Source: Planctomycetaceae bacterium
GTDB taxonomy: Bacteria; Planctomycetota; Planctomycetia; Pirellulales; UBA1268
Assembly: GCA_947449135.1 (NCBI GenBank)
Contig: CANFQO010000015.1
Coordinates: 1-53,596 of the forward strand
DNA length: 53,596 nucleotides
Direction of reading: 5' to 3'
Under the pieces are notes generated by a model. The model searched no databases, was not told the DNA's origin, and worked only from the letters and a program-made list of their open reading frames with translations. Shown here piece after piece: positions 34,791 through 42,420 of this stretch. Made by a program: the position numbers and the translations under genes. The stretch's first letter is position 1; each line of letters begins with the position of its first letter.

Positions 34791-37700
34791 ATGCTTTGCA
34801 TTCGGCGGATTCTGCTCGTGGCGTTGCTGGCTGGGGTGACGGGTTTCGATTCACGGCCAGCCGCAGCCGGTCGGCTCGACATCCAGGAAGGCGACCACAT
34901 CTGCATCATCGGTGGCGGCGTCGCCGACGCCATGCAGCACACCGGCTGGCTTGAGGTGATGCTCCAGAGCCGGTTTCCCAAGCAGAGGCTCGTCATCCGC
35001 AATCTGGCCTACGATGGCGACGAGATCGAACTCTCCAAGCGGCTCCGCAGCGCCGACTTCGGCACACCCGACCAGTGGCTTTCGGGTTCGGCTCCCATCC
35101 CGAATCCTGGCGACATCCAGGACAAGTCTGCCGTCCGTGAAAACCGCTTCGAGCTGACGGGCACGAAGGCCGACGTGATCCTCGCCTTTTTTGGCTCCAA
35201 CGAGGCCCATGCCGGCCCCGCCGGGCTCGAAGCGTTCAAGCAGCAGGTCGACGCCTTCATCAAGCACACGCTGGCCCAGAAATACAACGGCGTCGAGGCT
35301 CCGAAGCTGGTGATGGTGTCACCGATTGCGCACGAGAATCTCGCTCGGCCGCATTGGACGGATGGAAGCACGCACAACCAGAATCTGCAGCTCTATACCG
35401 ACGCCATGGAAGAGGTCTGTCAGGCCAACGGCGTCCAGTGCATCGACCTCTTCACGTCCACGCGGGAGGCCTACGCCAAGATCGCCGAACCGCTGACGAG
35501 CGACGGCATCCATCCAAACGAGCGTGGTGATCGCGAGATCTCCCGGATCATCGACGAATCGCTGTTTGGCGTTCATCCCAGCCGTGATCCCAGGTCGCTG
35601 GCCCGGCTGCAAAAGGCCGTGGCCGATAAGAATTTCTACTGGTTCAATCGGTATCGGGTCACCGACGGCTATTCCACCTACGGCGGTCGGGCCTGGCTCA
35701 AGTTCGTCGACGGCCAGACCAACTACGAGGTTGCCCAACGCGAACTCGACTATCTCGACGTCAAGACGGCCAACCGCGATCGCAGGATCTGGGCCACGGC
35801 GGCCACGCTTGCCGATCCCAATGCACCGCTGCCCGCGGTCGACGACGTCGGCCTGCCGGAGCTCATCCCGGTCGTGACCAACAAGCCCGGCCCGCTGGAG
35901 AGCGGCAGGCACGAGTTTCTCTCCGGCCAGGCGGCCATCGAGAAGATGACCGTTCATTCCGGGATGAAGGTGGAACTGGTCGCCGACGAAGCGATGTTTC
36001 CCGAGCTGATCAATCCGGTGCAGATGAGCTTCGACACCAAGGGCCGGCTCTGGGTGGCGGCCTGGCCGACGTATCCCCACTGGCGTCCCGATGAGCCAAT
36101 GAACGACAAGCTACTCATCCTGGAGGACACCAACGGGGATGGCCGCACCGACAAAGTGAAGACCTTTGCCGGCGATCTCCACAACCCAACGGGGTTTGAG
36201 TTCTGGGGGAAAGGCGTGATCGTCGCGCAGGGCCCGGACGTGCTTTACCTCGAGGACACCAACGGCGATGACCGGTACGACATCAAGACCCGGATCATCC
36301 GTGGTCTCGACACCGCCGACACGCACCACGCTGCGAATAGCTTCACGCTCGATCCGTCTGGCACGCTCTATTTCCAGGAGGGCACATTCCATCACTCGCA
36401 GGGTGAAACCCCGTGGGGGCCTCCGGTGCGTTGTGCCAACGGCGCCGTCTTCAAGTACGAACCCCGCACGGGCAAGTTCGGCCTCTACACCTCCTATTCG
36501 TTCGCCAATCCCCACGGGCACGCCTTCAGCGCCTGGGGGGACGACATCGCCGTCGACGGAACCGGATCGGTCCCCTACTGGGGCTCGGTCTTCTCGACGA
36601 GGCTTGATGGCATGGACAAGCATGGCGGCGCGCCGAGCGTCTACAACCAGCGGACCCGCCCCTGCCCCGGCATCGAGTTTCTCTCGAGCCCACATTTTCC
36701 GAGTGACCTGCAGGGCAACCTGCTGGTGGGCAACGTGATCGGTTTCCAGGGCATCCTGCAGTATCAGTTCAAGCCTGGAGACGCCTCCTACCCCGAGGCG
36801 GTCGAGGTGGAGCCGATCGTCTCATCGAGCGATCCGAATTTCCGGCCGGCCGATCTCGAGATGGGGCCGGATGGCGCCATCTATTTCACCGACTGGCAGA
36901 ACCCGATCATCGGCCACATGCAGCACAACCTCCGGGATCCCAGTCGCGACCGCATCCATGGCCGCGTCTATCGGGTGGTGATGGCCAACAAGCCGGTGTC
37001 GAAGCCGCTGCCGATCGCCGGTCGCAGCGTGAAGGAGTTGGTGGCATCACTGGCGGACACAACCGACAGGGTGCGTTACCGTGCCCGGATCGAACTGTCG
37101 GGCCGTCCCGAGGGGGAGGTGGTGCCGGCGGTGAAGGCGTGGCTTGCCAAGCTCGATCCCAAGTCGCCCACGTTCGAGCACCACCGGCTCGAGGCCCTGT
37201 GGATGCTGCGGCATTTCGACCAGGTCGATCGGCCACTCCTCGAGGCGGTGCTCCAGTCTCCGGAGCCGAAGGCCCGGGCGGCTGCCATGCGGATACTCTC
37301 TTCAATCGTCGACCGGGTTCCCAATGCGCTTGATCTGGTGCGAAAGGGGTCGCTCGATTCCAGCGCCAGAGTGCGTCTGGAGGCCTTGCGCACGGCCTCC
37401 TACCTGCGGGTGCCCGAGGCGGTCGAGTCACTGGCGATCGTGCGGGATTTTCCCGCGGATCGGCACGTCGACTATGTGAAAGCGGAGGCGGCACGGGTGC
37501 TCGTGCCCGAATTCAAGGCAGCACTGGCGGCGAAGCAGCCGCTGGCCTTCGCCACCACGCAGGGGCAGGCCTATCTCTACCAGTCGCTGAGCAACGAAGA
37601 GTTGGTGCAGGAGCCGCGATCGGCCGCGCTCTATGAGGCGATGCTGTTGCGCAGTGGGCTTGATGAACGCCTACGGCAGGAGGCGGTGGAGGGGCTTGCC

Positions 37701-39860
37701 AAGTCCAAGGGCACGAGTGTCGTGCGGGTGGCCGTCGATGCCCTCAAATCCCTCGACGCCCGGACAGGAGATGTGGATGCCGCGACGGTGTTTGACCTGA
37801 TCCGCGTGCTGCTGTCACGGCCGGCGACGGAGTTGGCTGACTTGCGCGGTGACATGGAGACGCTGGCCACGTCGGCCACACGGCCGCAACTCCGCCGTAT
37901 TGGCTACGTGGCACTCACGGGCATCGATGCGGTCGGCGGCGGTGATCCCAGCGAAAAGGTGTGGAATCTTGCCCAGAGCGATCCCCGTCGGCTCCTCGAT
38001 CTGGTGGAGTCGCTGCCGTTGGTGGCCGATCCAGGCGTGCGGAGCAGCCTCTACGAAAAAATCCTGCCGCTGCTCGGCAGCGGAAGCGGGCCTTCAGGGC
38101 CGCGGCCCGGTGCCACCGGACGGTATGTGCGGATCGAACTACCCGGCAGCCAAAAGACGCTGACGCTCGCTGAGGTGGAGGTGATCGCCGGCAACGACAA
38201 TGTCGCGCGGACCGGTAAGGCGACGCAGTCTGCCACGGCCCATGGGGGAGAAGCCTCGCGGGCCATCGACGGTAATGCCAGTCCCGATTGGGGCAATGGC
38301 AGCCAGACGCACACGCCCGAGAACGTGGACAACCCCTGGTGGGAGGTCGATCTGGGCTCCGAACGAACGCTGGAGCGGATCGTCATCTACAACCGTGGGA
38401 GTGGGTTTGAATCCCGGCTCAACGGCTTCACGCTGCAGGTGCTCGACGACAAGCGGCAGCCGGTGTTTTCCGTCGCGGGCCAGCCCGCCCCCACGCCCAG
38501 AGCCGAGGTCGTGTTGGTGAGCGAGTCCGATCGGTTGGCCCGGGCCGTCCGCCGCGCGGCGTTTGCCGCTCTGGCCGGCGTGCGCGGACGCGAAACGGAG
38601 ACGTTCTCCAAAATTGCGCCTTTTGTGAAATCGGGCGATGATCGCGACGCCGCGATTGCAGCGCTTGAGAAAATTCCGGTGGCCCAATGGCCGAAAGAGG
38701 AGGCGGCCCCGCTCTTGACCAGCCTGCTGGATTCGATGCGGTCGGCGTCGCTTGAGCAGCGTGCCAGCGACGCCGGCCTGGCGGCCTGGCAGTTTGCTGA
38801 GAATCTCACCACGCTTCTGCCGGCGGCGGAAGGAAAGGCCCAGCGAGCGATCCTGGCCGATCTCGGCGTGCGTGTCGTCCGCATCGGCACGGTCTATGAA
38901 CGGATGGCGTACGACAAGGAAACGATCGCGGTGCAGGCCGGCAAGCCGGTGCTGTTCGTGCTGCACAACTCCGATGTCATGCCGCACAACTTCGTGATCG
39001 CCAGGCCGGGCACGATGCAGGAACTGGGGGAATTGGCCGAGGCCAGCTCCCAGAACCCCGCCTTCGCCAAGCAGTCATTCGTGCCCCAGTCGCCAAACGT
39101 GTTGGCAGCCAGCACGCTCATGCAGCCGCAGGCGTCGCAGCGAGTGACCTTCAGCGTGCCCACCGAACCGGGCGTCTATCCCTATGTCTGTACCTATCCG
39201 GGCCACTGGCGGCGGATGTTTGGCGCGATGTATGTGGTGGATGATCTGGAGGGTTATCTCGCCGATCCGGCCGGCTACCTGGCGGCCCATCCGCTGCCGA
39301 TCAAGGATGCTCTCCTAGAAGATCGCCGTCCACGGACGGAATGGACGCTGGCCGATTTGGAGTCGAGTGTCACGGCGATGGAGAAGGGAAGATCGTTCGT
39401 GCACGGCCGGGAACTCTTCCGCACCGCCAGTTGCGTGTCGTGCCACAAGCTCGGCGATGCCGGCAACGCCTTCGGTCCCGAGCTGGCGAAGCTCGAGGCG
39501 AAGATGACGCCGCTCGAGATCACAAGGCACATCCTCGAGCCCTCCCTCAAGATCGACGAGAAGTATCGCTCGACCACGCTCGTCACCGACGATGGCCGGT
39601 CGATCACTGGCCTCGTCGTGGAGGAGACACCGACCGAGGTGGCGATCGTCGAAAATCCGGTGGCGAAGGCCGATCCGGCACGGATCAAGACGAGTGACAT
39701 TGTCGATCGTAGTACGTCGCCCGTGTCGATCATGCCCAAGGGATTGCTCGACAAGCTGACCCGCGACGAGGTGCTCGATCTGATCGCCTACGTGGCCGCC
39801 CGCGGCCAGGAAAGCAGCTGCCTGTTCAACCCCGACGGCTGCCCGCATCACAGCAAGTAG
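34791..39860 (+). CDS. Giant PVC-type protein: GDSL-like, beta-propeller, HEAT, discoidin, azurin-like copper and cytochrome c domains
   Basis: The 1689-residue exported protein has, in order: a signal sequence (1-26); an SGNH/GDSL-like domain (about 33-260) with DGIHPNERG, but IIGGGVADAM where the nucleophile GDS block should be; and a PVC-type dehydrogenase beta-propeller (about 385-735; NPVQMSFDTKGRLWVAAWP, EDTNGDGRTD). HEAT-like repeats (about 750-1090) and an F5/8-type C domain (about 1105-1245; NPWWEVDLGSERTLERIVIY) follow. Then comes an azurin-like domain with ligands H1399, C1467, H1472 and M1476 (CTYPGHWRRM), and a C-terminal heme domain with CVSCH at 1548-1552. Copper and heme in one chain suggest electron transfer outside the cytoplasmic membrane. 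The start is just ahead of the signal peptide, with GGAG upstream. Confidence 0.9.
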   Translation: MLCIRRILLVALLAGVTGFDSRPAAAGRLDIQEGDHICIIGGGVADAMQHTGWLEVMLQSRFPKQRLVIRNLAYDGDEIELSKRLRSADFGTPDQWLSGSAPIPNPGDIQDKSAVRENRFELTGTKADVILAFFGSNEAHAGPAGLEAFKQQVDAFIKHTLAQKYNGVEAPKLVMVSPIAHENLARPHWTDGSTHNQNLQLYTDAMEEVCQANGVQCIDLFTSTREAYAKIAEPLTSDGIHPNERGDREISRIIDESLFGVHPSRDPRSLARLQKAVADKNFYWFNRYRVTDGYSTYGGRAWLKFVDGQTNYEVAQRELDYLDVKTANRDRRIWATAATLADPNAPLPAVDDVGLPELIPVVTNKPGPLESGRHEFLSGQAAIEKMTVHSGMKVELVADEAMFPELINPVQMSFDTKGRLWVAAWPTYPHWRPDEPMNDKLLILEDTNGDGRTDKVKTFAGDLHNPTGFEFWGKGVIVAQGPDVLYLEDTNGDDRYDIKTRIIRGLDTADTHHAANSFTLDPSGTLYFQEGTFHHSQGETPWGPPVRCANGAVFKYEPRTGKFGLYTSYSFANPHGHAFSAWGDDIAVDGTGSVPYWGSVFSTRLDGMDKHGGAPSVYNQRTRPCPGIEFLSSPHFPSDLQGNLLVGNVIGFQGILQYQFKPGDASYPEAVEVEPIVSSSDPNFRPADLEMGPDGAIYFTDWQNPIIGHMQHNLRDPSRDRIHGRVYRVVMANKPVSKPLPIAGRSVKELVASLADTTDRVRYRARIELSGRPEGEVVPAVKAWLAKLDPKSPTFEHHRLEALWMLRHFDQVDRPLLEAVLQSPEPKARAAAMRILSSIVDRVPNALDLVRKGSLDSSARVRLEALRTASYLRVPEAVESLAIVRDFPADRHVDYVKAEAARVLVPEFKAALAAKQPLAFATTQGQAYLYQSLSNEELVQEPRSAALYEAMLLRSGLDERLRQEAVEGLAKSKGTSVVRVAVDALKSLDARTGDVDAATVFDLIRVLLSRPATELADLRGDMETLATSATRPQLRRIGYVALTGIDAVGGGDPSEKVWNLAQSDPRRLLDLVESLPLVADPGVRSSLYEKILPLLGSGSGPSGPRPGATGRYVRIELPGSQKTLTLAEVEVIAGNDNVARTGKATQSATAHGGEASRAIDGNASPDWGNGSQTHTPENVDNPWWEVDLGSERTLERIVIYNRGSGFESRLNGFTLQVLDDKRQPVFSVAGQPAPTPRAEVVLVSESDRLARAVRRAAFAALAGVRGRETETFSKIAPFVKSGDDRDAAIAALEKIPVAQWPKEEAAPLLTSLLDSMRSASLEQRASDAGLAAWQFAENLTTLLPAAEGKAQRAILADLGVRVVRIGTVYERMAYDKETIAVQAGKPVLFVLHNSDVMPHNFVIARPGTMQELGELAEASSQNPAFAKQSFVPQSPNVLAASTLMQPQASQRVTFSVPTEPGVYPYVCTYPGHWRRMFGAMYVVDDLEGYLADPAGYLAAHPLPIKDALLEDRRPRTEWTLADLESSVTAMEKGRSFVHGRELFRTASCVSCHKLGDAGNAFGPELAKLEAKMTPLEITRHILEPSLKIDEKYRSTTLVTDDGRSITGLVVEETPTEVAIVENPVAKADPARIKTSDIVDRSTSPVSIMPKGLLDKLTRDEVLDLIAYVAARGQESSCLFNPDGCPHHSK

Positions 39861-39933
39861 GCGGTCTCCTACAATTGCCGTTGGCCGTGCGAGGCCGTCC
39901 GCCGGGATACATACCCTTCTGGAGCGATGAGCC

Positions 39934-40722
39934 ATGGATACAGGTCCCGACAGCAGTGTGTCCGCCGGTGCGGACCGTAAGACGATCCGGCCTCTCGATG
40001 CCAATGAGCGGCGGGTGCTGGGTGTGCTCATCGAAAAAGGGAAGACCACGCCGGAGCAGTATCCGCTCTCGCTCAATGCGGTGGTGACCGGCTGTAACCA
40101 AAAGAGCAACCGTGATCCCGTGATGGTTCTCGACGAGGAGGCGGTGAGCCGGGCTCTGACGAGCCTGAGGCACTGTGGCGCGGTGGCGGAAGTGTTTGGG
40201 AGCGGAAAGATTCCCCGTTATCGCCATCTGGCCTACGACTGGCTCAGCGCCGGCAAGGAGGAACTGGCGATCATGGGCGAACTCCTGCTGCGCGGCGAAC
40301 AGAGCGAGGGTGATCTGCGGGGCAGGGCCAGCCGCATGGATCCGATTCCCGATCTGGAGTCACTACGGACCCACCTCGACACGCTGGCCACCCGCGGGCT
40401 TGTCGTCTGGCTGTCACCCCCCGGTCGCGGCCGGATGCTCACACACGGCCTGCTACCGCCGGAGAAACTGGAAAAAGTACGGTCGCAGGTGGGCCTGTCG
40501 GCAACCGTGGCCGGGCAGACGGCTGCTCCCCGCGGCCATGACGAGCACGAGGCGGCTGGCGAGGATGCGGCCGGTGTGTCGCCGATCATGCGCGACGACC
40601 GGCGGGCCGGCGTGGAACAGTCCACGGCAGCGCTCGTGGATCGTGTGTCGGGCCTGGAACGGCAACTCGCGAAAGTGCTTGAACGTCTCGCCGCGCTCGA
40701 AGGCGGCGAGAACGCTCATTGA
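39934..40722 (+). CDS. YceH-family (DUF480) protein
   Basis: The 262-residue protein matches the YceH/UPF0502 family, which has two winged-helix domains. LDANERRVLGVLIEKGKTTP, YPLSLNAVVTGCNQKSNRDP and LRGRASRMDPIPDLESL are the family's conserved blocks. The C-terminus adds a coiled-coil-like stretch (LVDRVSGLERQLAKVLERL) that could mediate dimerisation. Function is unknown; DNA binding is an inference from the fold. The ATG at 39934 follows CTGGAG at a reasonable distance. It starts 73 bases after the giant heme/copper gene and may be read from the same transcript or its own promoter. Confidence 0.88.
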   Translation: MDTGPDSSVSAGADRKTIRPLDANERRVLGVLIEKGKTTPEQYPLSLNAVVTGCNQKSNRDPVMVLDEEAVSRALTSLRHCGAVAEVFGSGKIPRYRHLAYDWLSAGKEELAIMGELLLRGEQSEGDLRGRASRMDPIPDLESLRTHLDTLATRGLVVWLSPPGRGRMLTHGLLPPEKLEKVRSQVGLSATVAGQTAAPRGHDEHEAAGEDAAGVSPIMRDDRRAGVEQSTAALVDRVSGLERQLAKVLERLAALEGGENAH

Positions 40723-40776
40723 AGCGATTCGGCGACGAAAGCCGCGTCCCAAACTGCGCAGGCTACCCATACAGGC

Positions 40777-40830
40777 GGGTGGCCCCCCACGAGAGCGACT
40801 GCCGCGGATGGCCCATTGCCTCGGCCACCC
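40777..40830 (+). promoter_or_regulatory. Long-range stem in the leader of the small gene at 40891
   Basis: GGGTGGCC (40777-40784) is the exact complement of GGCCACCC (40823-40830), enclosing 38 bases that can fold further. It lies in the 168-base spacer 40723-40890, upstream of a strong ribosome site (GGAGGGGAG at 40877-40885). It may regulate the small gene or end the yceH transcript. No known riboswitch class fits. Confidence 0.3.
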
Positions 40831-40890
40831 CCCCACGCGTAGAGTACGCCTCGGGCGGAGGGAACGCAGTCACCTGGGAGGGGAGATTCT

Positions 40891-41172
40891 ATGGCTACCC
40901 AAGAGCAGAAGCGTGTCGAGAGTTTCAAATCGCTTTCAGCATTGCAGGCCATCGAGACGTGGCTCTGCGACGACTGTCGGCACGGTGAAAGAAACTATCT
41001 CATCACCGCCATCCAGCGGGATCGACGGATTGAACTCGACGACGATGAAATCGCCTACGTGATCCAGAACGCCATGGAGAACGGCATCGATGCCCCGACG
41101 GTGTTCGACCACCTGCTCACCGTTGGCGAGGGATTCCAGCCAGGCGCCGTGCGACGTCTGCCGGCACGTTGA
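40891..41172 (+). CDS. Small conserved-looking hypothetical protein
   Basis: I do not recognise this 93-residue protein. It is soluble and mostly helical, with a paired-cysteine motif CDDCRHGERN near residue 26 and acidic clusters (IELDDDEIAYVI). The start is firm because a near-perfect ribosome site GGAGGGGAG lies six to fourteen bases upstream, one of the strongest in the window. Its 3' end stops 12 bases before the end of the convergent rlmI gene. Such a strong ribosome site suggests high translation. Confidence 0.65.
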   Translation: MATQEQKRVESFKSLSALQAIETWLCDDCRHGERNYLITAIQRDRRIELDDDEIAYVIQNAMENGIDAPTVFDHLLTVGEGFQPGAVRRLPAR

Positions 41173-41184
41173 TTGGGCCACGCG

Positions 41185-42420
41185 TCAGGATGCCACTCGG
41201 GCAATGATGCACTTGAGATACTCGCCCTCGAGGCAGCCGGCACTCACCGGATGATCGGCGGCGGCACCGCGGCATTCGAGCAGCTGGATCGTGCGGCCCG
41301 ACCGCTGGGCGACGCCTGCGAGCATGACGAGAAAATCTTCTCGCGACACGGCGCCGGAGCAGCTGTTGGTCACGAGGATGCCGCCCGGCTCGAGCAGGTC
41401 AATGGCCAGGCGGTTGATCCTGTGATAGGCCCGCATGGCGTCATCGAGCGATGCGCGGCTCCGAGCGAATTTCGGCGGGTCGAGAATCACCATGCCGAAT
41501 CGATCACCGGCCGCCTTCAGGGCGGCAAGCTTCTCAAAGGCGTCGGCCGTCTCCACCGTCACGTTTGCTGCGCCGTTCAGATCAGCGTTGGCCTTCGCCA
41601 GGGCCGTAGCCTTGGCGCTCGAATCAACCGCCAGCACACTCCGCGCGCCACCGGACACGGCGCAGGCCACGCCGAAGCCGCCGGAGTAACAGAACATGTC
41701 GAGCACTCTCCGACCCCGGGCATACCGCGCTGCCGCCTGCCGGTTGTCCCGCTGGTCGAGATAGAAACCGGTCTTTTGCCCTTCGGTCAGGTCGACGCCA
41801 AATTTCAGGCCGTGCTCCGTCACGAAAATCGGGCCCGTGGGGGCATTGCCGCGGACAAGCCGGTCGGGCAGGTGCAGCCCCTCGAGCTTGGAGAGGCCTC
41901 GTTCCGCGCCCCGCAGCAGGATGCCTGTCGGCGCGACGAGCGATTCGAGCGCGTCGCAGACGGTCTCGAGCCGGTGCGACATTGCCAGTCCCGTCACCTG
42001 CACGGAGAGCCAGCCGCCGTAGCGGTCGACGATGAGACCAGAGAGGTCGTCGCCCTCGCTGTTAACAAGCCGGGCAGCGCCGCTTGGATCTGCGAGGCCG
42101 AGCGACTGCCGCAGCGACACCGCTCCAGCGATCCTCGCCTTCCAGAGAGCATCGTCGAGACGGGTGGCAGCGTCGAAGGCGTAGAGTCGCACGCGGAGCT
42201 TGCTCGACGCATTCCAGAGCCCGCGGGCGACGAACGTGCCGTCGTGGGTGGCCAGATCGACCACATCGCCGTCGGCAGGCGCGCCATCGACCCGGAGCAC
42301 TGCCGTGTCGAGCACCCAGGGATGCCGCCCGAAGAATGGCCGGGCGCGTTTGGGTTTCAGGACAACCGTCGCCACGGGCAGGCCCGCCGTCTCGGACGGC
42401 AGGCTGGATGACTCAGGCAT
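41185..42420 (-). CDS. rlmI: RlmI-family 23S rRNA methyltransferase
   Basis: The 411-residue protein fits RlmI, which makes m5C1962 in 23S rRNA using S-adenosylmethionine. An N-terminal PUA-like domain (KPKRARPFFGRHPWVL) precedes a central domain (GFYLDQRDNR) and a Rossmann methyltransferase (VLDMFCYSGGFGVACA; VILDPPKFARS). The C-terminal SCSGAVSREDFL holds the catalytic cysteine region. The start at 42420 overlaps the stop of the RND gene at 42413 by eight bases, implying coupling. Related family members modify other sites, so the exact target is an inference. Confidence 0.9.
   Translation of the reverse strand: MPESSSLPSETAGLPVATVVLKPKRARPFFGRHPWVLDTAVLRVDGAPADGDVVDLATHDGTFVARGLWNASSKLRVRLYAFDAATRLDDALWKARIAGAVSLRQSLGLADPSGAARLVNSEGDDLSGLIVDRYGGWLSVQVTGLAMSHRLETVCDALESLVAPTGILLRGAERGLSKLEGLHLPDRLVRGNAPTGPIFVTEHGLKFGVDLTEGQKTGFYLDQRDNRQAAARYARGRRVLDMFCYSGGFGVACAVSGGARSVLAVDSSAKATALAKANADLNGAANVTVETADAFEKLAALKAAGDRFGMVILDPPKFARSRASLDDAMRAYHRINRLAIDLLEPGGILVTNSCSGAVSREDFLVMLAGVAQRSGRTIQLLECRGAAADHPVSAGCLEGEYLKCIIARVAS

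Noticed and set aside
40723..40890. Riboswitch (cobalamin or cyclic-di-GMP type) in the leader of the small gene
   Set aside because: Neither the cobalamin box nor the GEMM core sequence is present; only a plain 8-bp stem can be supported.
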